Source: Chromera velia (lineage: Eukaryota > Sar > Chromeraceae). Taken from it: a DNA stretch of 64,000 nt. Position 1 is the first letter of the stretch. Each line of letters begins with the position of its first letter. This document shows, one piece after another, positions 34,178 through 43,900 of this stretch. The notes under the pieces were generated by a model. That model was not told the origin of the DNA. It was given only the letters and a program-made list of their open reading frames with translations, and did not search any database. Location of the stretch: contig JAHBMJ010005812.1 of the NCBI GenBank assembly GCA_018398765.1, positions 82,271-146,270 of the forward strand, written 5' to 3'. The position numbers were made by a program, and so were the translations under genes.

Positions 34178-35627
34178 TATGGTGTGTGTATGTGTGTGTC
34201 TGCGTGTATGTGTGCGTGCGCGCGCGCGCGCTGACTTCGTCGTTTTTGTTCAAGTTCTCAACGTTGACAGCCATGCCCATCCTTTTATGAATGTTGAGGG
34301 ATGCTTCACGTCCCTGGTTGTGCCTGCCTTGTGTGAAACAGGTGGATCCGTTTTATATACCAGAAAATCTTCTTGCGCTGCACTTTCATTCTGTTGCGAA
34401 TGAAAAAGCTCAGACCATTCTGGTGTTTCCTCTCTTCGTTTTCTTCTTTTCCCTACAGGTTGAACAGAAGTCCCGACCATTTGTTTCACTTTGTCCTCGT
34501 CGAGCTTGCAACTGAGGGGTCGATTGCCGGTCCTCAGTTGATTCTCAAGGGGCGTTTTGGGACCAAGCACATTGAATCGCTGCTCCGTCGCTACATCCGT
34601 CAGTCAAGTCAAGTCACCTGAACCCGACTGATGGATGACCTGAAGGAAGCCTGCCTGCAACGTGACGACACGTCTTTAGAGAGGGCAAAGGCAGGAAGAG
34701 AACGAGCAAAGGCCATTTTGATCAGTAACATGAAAGGACGCCACAGAGGAGAGATGAAGGAAGGAAGGAAGGAAGGAAGGAAGGAGGGACGCAAGGAAGG
34801 AAGGAAGGAAGTAAAGCAGAAAAAGAGGAACTCGATGCAGACGATGGAACTCGAGCGAGTGCAAGCCCAGAAAGCCAAAGAGGATGAGAATGGATGCATA
34901 TGCAGTCCGTTTGATTCACTCGAACCGTCCTTGAAACGAAGAAGGAGGAGAGGGGAGAGGCAGAGTCCCTGACAAGGTGTCTTTCTATTTGTGTTTCGCG
35001 GAAGTTCCCTCTCTTCTTTGCACAGACAGGCACAGTCAATCGAGTGTGCTCCTGTGCCTGATCCCGCCCTCTGCAGGCGAGTACGTGACGTGCAAGATGT
35101 GCAACTCTTCAAACACGAAGCTTGAGAAGGACCACTCGACGAGACTTCAGGTCAGCAGCTGGAAGGAACCCAGAAAAGAAGAAGCAGTTATTGCCCCGGG
35201 CTTTTGTGCAGATGTTTTTGTTTGTACAGGTCCGCTTTGTTGGTGGGGGGATCTGTTTTGTTCATCTGAGAGCAGCGCTAAACAGTTTGAGTAGGAGGGG
35301 GAGGCAGGGAATACAGGCAAGTGTCGGTATGTCAGTCAATTACTCAGGGCCGTGAGGACTGTTTGTGTTGCAGCCTGGGGGGGAGTTCCTGCACAACTCT
35401 GCGCACTGCTTTCGTTTTTTTTTTCTTTTTTACCTCCTCCGTTCCCGTGACCTCTTCGCGCTGCTTTTTGCAACTTTAAATCTCTTATTTCTTCTCTTTG
35501 TTGTTGGCGTCTGCAGATCATCAAGTGCTCGGCCTGTGGCGCCTTCAGAACCGTGGCAGCGATCAAGGCAGGGTACCACGCGCAGACGCGTGCAGACAGG
35601 AAGAAAGCGAAGCAGGCGGCAGGGTAA
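32665..35627 (+). CDS. Translation initiation factor 2 subunit beta (eIF2-beta)
   Basis: eIF2-beta is part of the eIF2 complex that brings GTP and initiator tRNA to the 40S ribosome. Exons: 32665-32706, 32836-32905, 33418-33637, 34459-34598, 35077-35150 and 35517-35627. All junctions are GT-AG and phase-consistent, giving 218 aa and a TAA stop. Visible marks are one lysine box (KKKKKGTKKKKKDEQ, residues ~20-36) of the type that binds eIF5 and eIF2B-epsilon; the core YAYDELLKRVQDIIAQQNGD and MERVSTKKVGWTNFEEIC; NRSPDHLFHFVLVELATEGS; LILKGRFGTKHIESLLRRYI; and a C-terminal zinc ribbon with Cys 163, 166, 186 and 189 (CKMC...CSAC). The protein is shorter than human (333 aa) or yeast (285 aa), mainly because it has one lysine box rather than three. 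A donor at 32685 would shorten exon 1 and also keep the frame. Confidence 0.95.
33732..34078. other. Assembly gap (N run) inside eIF2-beta intron 3
   Basis: A run of N is bordered on the left by a C tract. The flanking exons (ending 33637, starting 34459) meet in phase 2 within a conserved block, so no coding sequence is needed here. Confidence 0.95.
34127..34232 (+). repeat. (GT)n and (GC)n-rich alternating purine-pyrimidine tract
   Basis: About 22 GT units are followed by interrupted GT and GC runs, next to a GCGCACGCGCGCG stretch. Such tracts favour left-handed DNA and may explain the adjoining assembly gap. The tract is intronic. Confidence 0.85.
34755..34811 (+). repeat. (GGAA)n microsatellite, intronic
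   Basis: About 13 GAAG/GGAA units with one interruption, in intron 4 of the eIF2-beta gene. The overlapping 113-codon frame (34631-34972) reads EGRKEGRKEGRK through it and is not supported as coding. Confidence 0.85.
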
Positions 35628-36552
35628 CCAATCAGAGTTTCCCTGTCCATCTGTTTGTTTTGATCGCAGCTTCACCCATTCCACTGTATGATTTTTGCTG
35701 GGGGACGGGAGAACAACTGGGCAAGTTTTACGATCAGGCTCTTGGCGATTTGTTTTGCACTGTAAAGCTGAACAGGCAAGCAGGTTAAGAGAATGCGAGG
35801 TGGGGGTGGGATAGGGTAGGGGGCTTGCAGGTCACTCAGGTACTGTTTCGCTGCTTCTTTTGCATAAGCATACCGGCGTGAAATGCAGAGACCAATTTAA
35901 TTATCTGACAACAAGCGGAATCATGTTTAATACACTGCTTGTGAAGCGTGACTTTACATTAATGAAATAGAATATAAATGTAAATAATTTTAGCACACCG
36001 GCCATGATTGAAACGCCGAAGATCTTTATGTATTCAATTTGCTTTTTTTAAGTGATTTCTACCAGGATTTCTAGTATGATACTATTATTTAAATTACATT
36101 GAAATTGCATTGATCAACTGTATATGTTTTTTTGAGCTTGAAATTTCATAATTTAGTGAACTTAAATATAATTCTTAAATTTTTAAAATTATTTTCAATC
36201 ATACACATATGACAGATAAATCATGATTCAATTTGTTAGATTCTGAGGCTCTTTCATGCCTCTCATTTTTTTTAAAGTTTTTTTTTGCAACTCACGTAAA
36301 CTCACGTAGAGTCCCGCCTGAAACGGCCAAGTGTAGGTATGCTAAGGGCTAGGATAGGCTAGGAGCCCGGGCTGATCGAAGCCCAGGCTGAAGCCCTGCA
36401 AATTAGGCTGCAATGTTAGTGTGCGGATACCTCCAAGCCACTCTAGCTACCCCTGAACTACCCTGAACTTTATTGAACTTAGTATTACAGAGAAAGAACA
36501 TCATCAAGAGTATGAAAGAATATCAGTGGGGGGATTTCAGGGAATTCTTCTT
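35628..36552. other. Intergenic flank between eIF2-beta and copia element
   Basis: The first ~250 bp should contain the eIF2-beta 3' UTR. From about 35880 to 36300 the sequence is strongly AT-rich with no gene. From 36300 it contains short GC-rich words (AAGCCCAGG, GCCCGGGC) like those at 14850-17150. The last five bases (36548-36552, TTCTT) are one copy of the retrotransposon target-site duplication. Confidence 0.6.
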
Positions 36553-36841
36553 TGAAAGACCCTAGAAGCCACTAGATCTTCTCAACTAGAAGCTTATCAT
36601 TAGAGTCTCTTAAGATCTTCTTATAGGGAAAGACTGAAGGACGGGATGCATTGCATATTCCCATTCCTTTCATTGTTCAGCCGTTTCATCTCATCACGTT
36701 TTATGAGCATGCTACTATTGATTGCAATTAATTCAAACTGCATGAAGAAGCATATACATGCATGCATGCAGCTCGGCATGGTTCATCAATCTATAAGGCG
36801 GTGCGCATGGCGGCGGGCACTTCAGGCATGGCGGCTCAACA
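36553..36841 (-). repeat. 3' LTR of the copia element
   Basis: It has the same length as the other LTR with about 12 substitutions. On the coding strand it is preceded by a modest purine stretch (CAGGAGGTGAT, complement of 36842-36852), the likely polypurine tract for plus-strand priming. Confidence 0.9.
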
Positions 36842-36892
36842 ATCACCTCCTGACTGAGGCATAGACGAAGGAACAAATACAGAGCCGTCTGT

Positions 36893-38238
36893 CTACCCAC
36901 AACGCCGACTGAGTTTCATGCACATGCTCGATCGCTTCGCAAAGTCAATCTTCTTAACACGTGCTCCTGCTTTCTCTTTCTTCACAACTTTCACAGTGGA
37001 AGGAACGTTACCATTGCAGCGCTCTAACATGAGCTTGGTCTGTCTTTCTGCCCTCATGTCACTAGTCCTGCACCAGTACACATGGGAACGCAGACGATGC
37101 AATTCCTGCCTGACATAAGCAAGAAGACCATTCATAGCGGGCTCTGCCTTTGCCTGTCCAGACTCTAGCTGATCCATCAACAGCCCGGAATCCGTCACGA
37201 ATTCAATCGGCACTTTCTTACACCAAAGCGCCTCTGCCAGATCCTTCCAAGCAAAAGCTTTCTTCATGCTCTCTGCAGATGCAACTGTCTCCGACGAAGT
37301 GCTCGAAATCAGCTTTCGCTTCACTCTCGCACTCTTCCACGCAAAAAGGTTGCTCTTTCTTAAGGCATGAATCCTTTCTCTGTCTACTTGTTCTGTCTGA
37401 TCTACAAGGTAAGCTTCGTTTCCCCATCGCCCTTCACACTTCTGGAGAGAATAAGACCCATCATGGAAAACAACCATCTTGGGGTCTTTAACTGCGGTAA
37501 AAACAAGAGAGGTCTTCCTTTGCTTCGCATGATTCAACAAACGCAAACCACCTTCTACCTTCTCTGCAGACGGCTTGGTCGACCAACGACTCAACTCACT
37601 AAAAAGAAAAGAAATGTCTGGCTGTGTCCTTGCTGCCCACCCAGTCACCCCCATGATCTTCTGCATGAGGGGCACATATTCTTCTTTAATCTCTTCTTCT
37701 GTTGGAGGCCTGGGTCCAAAAGGTCTAGTCTGATCTTCCCCCCCTTCAGTTTGCTCTCTTCCACTTCAACGGACTCAAGATACTCTTCCTGACTCATCTC
37801 AAAACCTTCCTTTATTTTCTTTAGTTCCATGCCTATGTAGCTCATTGTCTCTCCTTCTTTTAACACCTCAGGCTCATCTATTTTCAGTTTCTCTTGAAGA
37901 GGAAAAAGGAAAGAAAGAGGATCTTCAGCAAAAAGAAGAAGATCATCAACATGCCTAAGTAACACGGCCTTCACTTCACTCCCCTCCCCGCCTCTGTGAA
38001 CGAAAATGCTTTCTTTTATCTCCTCCCACCCCAATTCCTTTGCTATCTTCTTAAAGGAGAGAGAGAAGAGACGGGGACTGTCTGCAAGGCCGTACATTGC
38101 TTTCTTCAATTTTAAGATGGCACCTGGCTTCATCCATTTGGGACAATCAGGAGGGAGAGAAGAGGGAAGTTGGATAAAAACAGAGTCAGAAATGGGAGAC
38201 GTCCGACTTTGCAGCCGTCCATCCCTTCGAAGAAGCAA
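36893..38238 (-). pseudogene. Copia Pol remainder: reverse transcriptase core and RNase H
   Basis: Two overlapping frames cover the rest of Pol. The first (38238-37645) has FIQLPSSLP, KLKKAMYGLADSPRLF and the polymerase catalytic loop LRHVDDLLLFAED near 37940-37957, where the usual YVDD is HVDD. The second (37675-36893) has TGWAARTQPDISFLFSELSR and RNase H marks: VVFHDGSY, SSTSSETVASAE and FVTDSG. A C7 run at 37738-37744 (G7 on the coding strand) lies where the two frames would have to be joined and is the likely indel. With the upstream break the polyprotein is split into at least three pieces. Confidence 0.88.
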
Positions 38239-40849
38239 AAGAAAGAACTAAAAGAACTGCCCACCAATCTGCCATCCCACTAAAAGTCTCTAACTCTTTT
38301 CGGTCGTCCTGAAACCCTTTTATGACCAGCCTCGCTTTTGCAATTCTTTTCCCTTCCTTCATTTTCCAAGTAAGCACCCACCTGCACTTCATGGCTTTTC
38401 TTCCTTTCGGCAGACGCACACCTGGCTGAAAGACATCACATTCGATGAATTGATTCAATTCGGCTTTCTGTCCTTCAACGTGAGACCCCCCCGCAACCTT
38501 TTCTGGAGTGGCATCAATGTGTCCTTTCTTTGGATTCACGTGAGAAAGCATCTTCTCCACGACTTCCTTATCGACTTCCAACACACGGGGTAAGGGACGT
38601 CGGGCTTTCTCTTTTTCCTTGATTACGCGTGCAAGCTTCTGCTTCAACTCATTTAGTCTCTCTTGCAGATCTTCTATCTTTTCATTCTCATCTTCTCTTC
38701 TCTGTGCAAAACGCACATCTTCCTTCCTTTTTTCATCTTCCTGCACAAAATGTGCATCGTCAGACGGCAGCTTCCAAATTCCGCTCACAGCGGACTCGCA
38801 TACCGACTGACCGTCTGTAGGCACCGACTGACGTCTGCGCCTGTCTCTCTTTCTTGGAACAGAGGCCTGACCGGAATGTGACCCCCCTTGCCCAGACCTA
38901 TTCGCCTGGCTGCCCTGCACACCCTCTGTGTCCCCGTCTAGCTCCCCCCCCTGATGCTGTGCAATCATGTCGAGGTGGCCGCCCCGAAGTGACTGCCCAG
39001 CAGAAGCGGCAGGAGGAAGAACTGATGCATTCGTGCCCTCACCCCCCTCGCTGGCCATCGAGGGAGACAAAACGCACTGCTCGGCTTGCTTTGCAGCTCG
39101 CCGCGGAATATCAGGGAAAAAGTATGCAGGGCCGAAAGAAGAAGAGAAACGTGCATGCCTCCCTGCACCGGAATCAACCTCCATTTCATCCACATCCACA
39201 TCCGAAAAAGAATCTAAGACTTCCTGTGTAACAAAACCCTGTCTACCTGGAGACAAAGAAGAAGAAGAAGGAGAAGAAGAAACAAAAGAAATGCCTGACC
39301 ACCTGACAAGTGAAACAAGTGAAGGATACACTCGCAAAGGCTTCCATCCGTTCCCCTTTTCTATCAGAACCACCACTACAGACGAATTCTCTACAGAAGC
39401 AAAGATGCCTTCCTTTCCGTGCACAGGCTCTGCCCCCTTCTTGATTAGGTGAGGATCATACACCACCACCCTGTCCCCCACAGCAATCGGAGAAATCTCT
39501 TCTGCCTTCTCTTCCTCAAAAACTGCCTTCATTGGAGACTCCCCTGTTACAGTCCACACAACTTCATTCAACTGCTGCACCACCCCCGGAAAGAGCCATT
39601 TCTCTGTGTATCTGGGTAAGCAGGCCTTTCTGACTGTCTTTCTCAAGAGTCTCTTTACAGTTCTATTTGGTCTTTCTACTTGTCCCTGTACTTGAGGACA
39701 GTAGTCTGGTCCTCTCTCATGATGCACTCCCTCTCTTTGCAAAAAAGAATCGTATTCCTTCTCGAACTCGCCTCCGTTGTCTGTCTTAACGATCTTTGGT
39801 TTCCCTTTCCCAAGTCTCTGCCACTTCCTTGTCCAGTGGATCATTGCTCTCTTTGCCTGACTTTTTCGAGAAAGAGTCTCTCCCTGCATGAATCTCGTTT
39901 TTCCATCAACAAGGAGACTGGCTGGCACACCCCCCGCAAGCATACAGAGGTCATGCACAACAACATCATTGAATTCTTCTGCCCTCCCCCCTGGTGTTTG
40001 TCTTGCTGGAATTCTTCTCATGGTTGCATTCACTTCTCTACACTCGCGACAGTCAATCATCTCTGTACAATCCTTCACGCGCACACGGTGAGCCATTCCT
40101 TTTTCTCTCAGGGTCGCATACAAACGCTTACCTGTCGAGTGTCCAAAACGGCAGTGCCACATGTTCAATTCTCTCTGGGTCATCTGACCATCTTGAGCAA
40201 GAGAAAAAGAATCGGGTCCGGAGGGTTGAGAGGCTCCCGCCTGCTCTCCACCTGCCATCGCCTTTTCTATCGGGGGGGAGACGGGATCATCACCAGAAGA
40301 AATCTTCTTTTCCTTGGTGACTGCCAGGCAGACACATTCATTCACTCGTTTAGAAGAAAAAGAAATAAAAGAAGAAGAAGAAGAAGAAAAAGGAAATGCA
40401 CGAATTACGTGTACACCGTCTCTCTCTTCTAACAACGCTTTGACTTTCTTTTCGTCTCTTGATGAACGCAATTCGACCCAATAAGGCTTGTCGACTTTCT
40501 GCAGACGGAGACCCCGAACAGACAAAAGAGAAACAGGAACCGAACGCGAGTATGCACCTTCTATGTACACCTCCTCGATTTCATTCTCTGGAGACAAAAC
40601 ACCGACACGCGCACGCACGTATCTGTCTGTCTGAAAAGAATCTCCCTCAGCTTTCTCATACGTCACTTTCTTTCTCCAACTGTCTACAATGCAATCATCC
40701 ATGTCACGACCAATCAGATGCTTACTACAACCAGTATCAACAAAAGGAAAGCGGACCTCTTCACACTCGCAGTCATCCTCTGCCAGGGGTGTAAATGGGT
40801 TCGAGGAACGAGAGCCCCTTGCCGTCTCTCGTCCCACGCCCGAGCGTGG
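38186..40849 (-). pseudogene. Copia Pol: protease, integrase, start of reverse transcriptase
   Basis: This long open frame (about 887 codons) lies directly behind the Gag TGA in the same frame. In order it shows the aspartic protease motif FVDTGCSKHLIG; the pre-integrase zinc motif (WHCRFGH ... DCRECRE); the integrase core with VVVHDL, KTDNGGEF and QVERPNRT supplying the D, D and E of the catalytic triad; a Ser/Glu-rich linker with a short coiled coil (LQERLNELKQKLARVIKEKE); and the reverse transcriptase start (CRWVLTWKMKEG, ARLVIKGFQD). The frame closes right after KSDVS, where copia elements normally continue into the first catalytic region, showing a small deletion plus frameshift at about 38186-38230. 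Confidence 0.9.
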
Positions 40850-42107
40850 TCAATCACCCTTCCCCCCCCCGGAGGAGGAAGAGGACCCCCCCTTCTTCTT
40901 GCACGCAGGGGCACCCGCGTAGTGACCCTTCTCGCCGCAATCCTTGCACTCGATATTCTTCTTCTTGGCCCAGCACTCACCCTCGTGCTTTCTCCCACAG
41001 GTGTAGCAGACCGGATGCTGCCCCCCCTGACCAGAGCTCCCACTCGAACCCTGCCCGGAGGACCCCCTAATGTTCCCGTTCTCCCTCTGCCTGCCACGAT
41101 CATTCCCCCTGTGTCCCCCCTTGGGGTTGGATGAACGCCCTGCCTTCTCCCTTCCCCCTTCCCCGCCCTTCTCCTTCTCCTCGATGGCAGCGAACCAGTC
41201 GAGGTGAGGACGAATATCGTCCCACGAAAGTAAGTTCAGGTCAAGGAGCATCTCTCCCTTCTGCGCTCTGATGGCGGTGATGAGGGTGTTCTTTTGGTCG
41301 GAGTCGAGGGCGTGGAGGATCATGGTCGGCTTCGCTACATCTTCGATGGGTCTCTGCACCCCTATCGCTTCCACTTCCAAATTGGACAGACGTCGACGCA
41401 GGGTCTTAAACCCAAACTTGATCTTAGGCTTGAGGACCTCTCCGGCTGCGCTGCGCCGGTTGGTGTCGTAGGGGAATTCCTTGACCTTCTCCTCCACTGC
41501 CAGTTGCCTCACAAGCAGGTTGGAGAGGTATTCTTCCTTCACACGTCTGAAGACCTCCTTGTGCTTGAGGCCAGTGTGGAAGAATCGCTTGAGGTGAGAC
41601 TTGAACCTCGAGTCGTTCTTGGCGGCCTTGTACATGCCCATCCGAACCACCCTCTTCCACTGACCGGAAGAGCCAAAACGGGACCTCCGGAGCTCCTTCT
41701 TCATGAAATCTCCCCACTGTCTCTCCCAATCCTCGAACCCCTCCTTGGGGTCGAACACAGGCAGAAGCGCCCAGTCCACCTTCACCTTCTTCCACGAGGA
41801 AGACAACACGACAGAGGAAGAATCAGAGGACTCAGACTCGCTGGAAGAGTCCGAGTCATCAAAAGAGTCCGAACGACACAGCAACAGAAACCTTCTGCCG
41901 TCTCTTGTTCTTTCCGGACCTCTTTTTTTCCAAAATCTTTTCTATGATCTTGTCAATCTTTTCTTCTAATTTCTTCTCAAGAAGGGAATCGAGTTTGGAA
42001 TCGAGAGTCACTGCGCTGCTGCTTGACTGTGCAGCTGCAGCTTCTTCTTGGGCCTTCTTCTTGGCTTCTTCCTTTTCCTTTCTCCTCTGAGCTCTCGTCC
42101 GGACCAT
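40850..42107 (-). pseudogene. Copia Gag, frameshifted
   Basis: Gag forms the virus-like particle that packages the element's RNA. The first frame runs from the ATG at 42107 to a stop at 41859 (82 aa, basic then coiled-coil-like: KLDSLLEKKLEEKIDKIIEK). The second frame is open from about 41900 to a TGA at 40850. It carries a Ser/Asp-rich stretch, a helical body and two zinc knuckles near its end: CYTCGRKHEGEC and CKDCGEKGHYAGAPAC. Both depart from the usual CX2CX4HX4C spacing. The two frames overlap; a T7 run at 41933-41939 (A7 on the coding strand) is a likely place for the shift. The second frame and Pol share one frame, separated only by the TGA. Confidence 0.8.
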
Positions 42108-42164
42108 CTTGAAAAATTCAGAGAGAGAGAAAGAGAAAAGAGCAATCAGATCGGACACACAGAC

Positions 42165-42453
42165 TGAAAGACCCTAGAAGCCACTATATCTTCTCAACTA
42201 GAAGCTTATCATTAGAGTCTCTTAAGATCTTCTTACAGGGAAAGACTGAAGGACGAGATGCATTGCATATTCCCGTTCCTTTCATTGTTCAGCCGTTTCA
42301 TCTCATCACGTTTTATGAGCATGCTACTATTGATTGCAATTAATTCAAATTGTATGAAGAAGCATGCACATACATGCATGCAGCTCGGCATGGCTTATCA
42401 ATCTATAAGGCGGTGCGCATGGCAGCGGGCACTTCAGGCATGGCGGCTCAACA
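42165..42453 (-). repeat. 5' LTR of the copia element
   Basis: On the coding strand it starts TGTTGAGCC and ends GGGTCTTTCA. It should carry the element's promoter, and the primer-binding site should follow inside (just below 42165). That internal sequence starts GTCTGTGTGTCCGATC rather than the TGG expected for pairing with a tRNA 3' CCA end, so priming may use an internal tRNA segment, as copia itself does. Confidence 0.9.
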
Positions 42454-43728
42454 TTCTTCACTTTCATACGCAAAGCGCGTACATTCACTTGTATTTTTAT
42501 TAATACAAGTGGGTGCGTGCGCTTTGCGCGCGGAGATGAGTGAGTTTAGCGGTGGATGCGTATGCATGAGACGCTGTTAATCGATTGTGCCATATTTTTT
42601 GAAGAGAGACGCACTATGCCAAACTCATTATAATTTTGACTGATCTCGTAATATATATTTTATTCCATGGCAGCGGCTTTATATATTGTCAGGCCTCTCA
42701 GTTTGGTCCACGCCGGATTGAAAATATTAATTGGATGAACTGAAATTTTGGATGGGCGCATGCAGCCTATGTCAAATTCGGGGTCGATTGCAGCAATGCA
42801 GGCCCTTAGAGACGATGGTGACTGGGCTTAGGCCCCTAGGCAGGCCTAGCATTTGCATCTAACAAAAACGACCATAAAATCAAATAGTGTCAAAAAAAAA
42901 AAATTGGGGACGATATAATATAATTTGCCGTCGTTCAATTTCATAATATATATAGGATTATCACTTACGTTAGATTAATAAAAACGTGCATATGGCGATA
43001 CGTATACGTACTTTTGCGATATGAAGCATGTATATGTACGTTTGTTGGACGTATATCGGTTGTAACATGGATAATAGTAGTAACATGTGCCTGCGTATAC
43101 ATATAAACAGGGCAAGACATCAAAAAAGAGGTGTAGACGGGAATGAAGGGAAGAATACAGGAGGTGGAAATGCAGGTGTCACGTACTTCTCGCAGAGACA
43201 CGCAAAGACGACGAATCGATTTGCATGTGCGGCCACAGCGTCGATCGTGCAACATATTTCCATACTGTCTTCGAAAGTCTTTTGTTCTGGGCCCTCTCAT
43301 CATCTTTGGGCCGTCCTGGGGCGGAAGTTCTGCTCCAATTTTGTCACCACTCTACACCCTTTCCTCAAAAAAATTGAAACTATCATGATGACGAGCAGCT
43401 GCTTGCTTTCCGTTGCAGAAGGCGAATAGGCAACTCGTTGCAGTACATCAAGACTGATTTTGCTTTCCGAGTTGTTGCTTGATCGACAACTCAGGCGAGA
43501 AAATCCGTCTACTCTTCTGTGGAGTCCTTGGAAGGCTTTGTAATCAGAGACTCTAGCTCAGAACCTTTGTTCAACTTTTTACGATGCAGCGAGCCATCGG
43601 TCAGTTTATCCATTCATGCCACAAACATGCATCTCTTTTGACTCCTTTTCCATGCATATCCGTACTTATTTCGTCTCATTCGATCCTGCCTCTTCTCTTC
43701 ACCAGGAACCCAACCGAGAACAGGAAAG
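42454..43728. other. Intergenic region before the giant EGF gene
   Basis: It begins with the right target-site duplication TTCTT and a strong hairpin (listed separately). From 42580 to 43080 it is AT-rich with an A12 run near 42894. No gene is supported. The last ~25 bases before 43729 follow a CACCAG sequence that could be an acceptor for an intron in the 5' UTR. Confidence 0.5.
42467..42530. repeat. 28-bp imperfect hairpin beside the LTR
   Basis: The left arm (42467-42494) and right arm (42503-42530) match at 21 of 28 positions around an 8-nt loop (TTTTATTA). The inner nine pairs (CACTTGTAT with ATACAAGTG) are perfect, and a second perfect block pairs CGCAAAGCGC with GCGCTTTGCG. Confidence 0.8.
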
Positions 43729-43900
43729 ATGCGGGATTTTGTCCTTGGGATCCTGCTCTTTCTTTCTTTCTTCCACTGCGGGGAGTCGGCTGCCTACCTC
43801 GCAAATCAGCACGTGCAAGGGGGGGCGTGCGTTGATTGCCCCATTGGATACGTCAACGACCCGGGAGACGATTCGGGGGGCAGCGATACAACATGTGACG
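43729..43900 (+). other. Exon 1: signal peptide and Cys-rich start
   Basis: It encodes about 57 residues: a hydrophobic signal peptide followed by [11 protein letters not shown] and DTTC, a small Cys-rich piece resembling the CxxCPxGxY motif of ephrin-receptor-like repeats. It ends in phase 1 (GAC G|GT). Confidence 0.8.

Larger units (their letters stand above)
36553..42453 (-). mobile_element. Ty1/copia LTR retrotransposon, full length, decayed
   Basis: This 5901-bp element has 289-bp LTRs at 36553-36841 and 42165-42453 that begin TG and end CA. It is flanked by the direct repeat TTCTT (36548-36552 and 42454-42458). Coding is on the minus strand in the order Gag, protease, integrase, reverse transcriptase, RNase H, which is the copia (Pseudoviridae) order. 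I count about 12 differences between the LTRs (about 96% identity), 11 of them transitions, so insertion was fairly recent but not fresh. The reading frame is broken by a shift in Gag, an in-frame TGA between Gag and Pol, a deletion with frameshift in the reverse transcriptase and a shift before RNase H. The copy is therefore very probably unable to move by itself. Confidence 0.95.

Noticed and set aside
34631-34972. 113-codon frame with EGRKEGRK repeats in the eIF2-beta region
   Set aside because: It runs through a GGAA microsatellite inside an intron whose flanking exons join in the conserved eIF2-beta frame.
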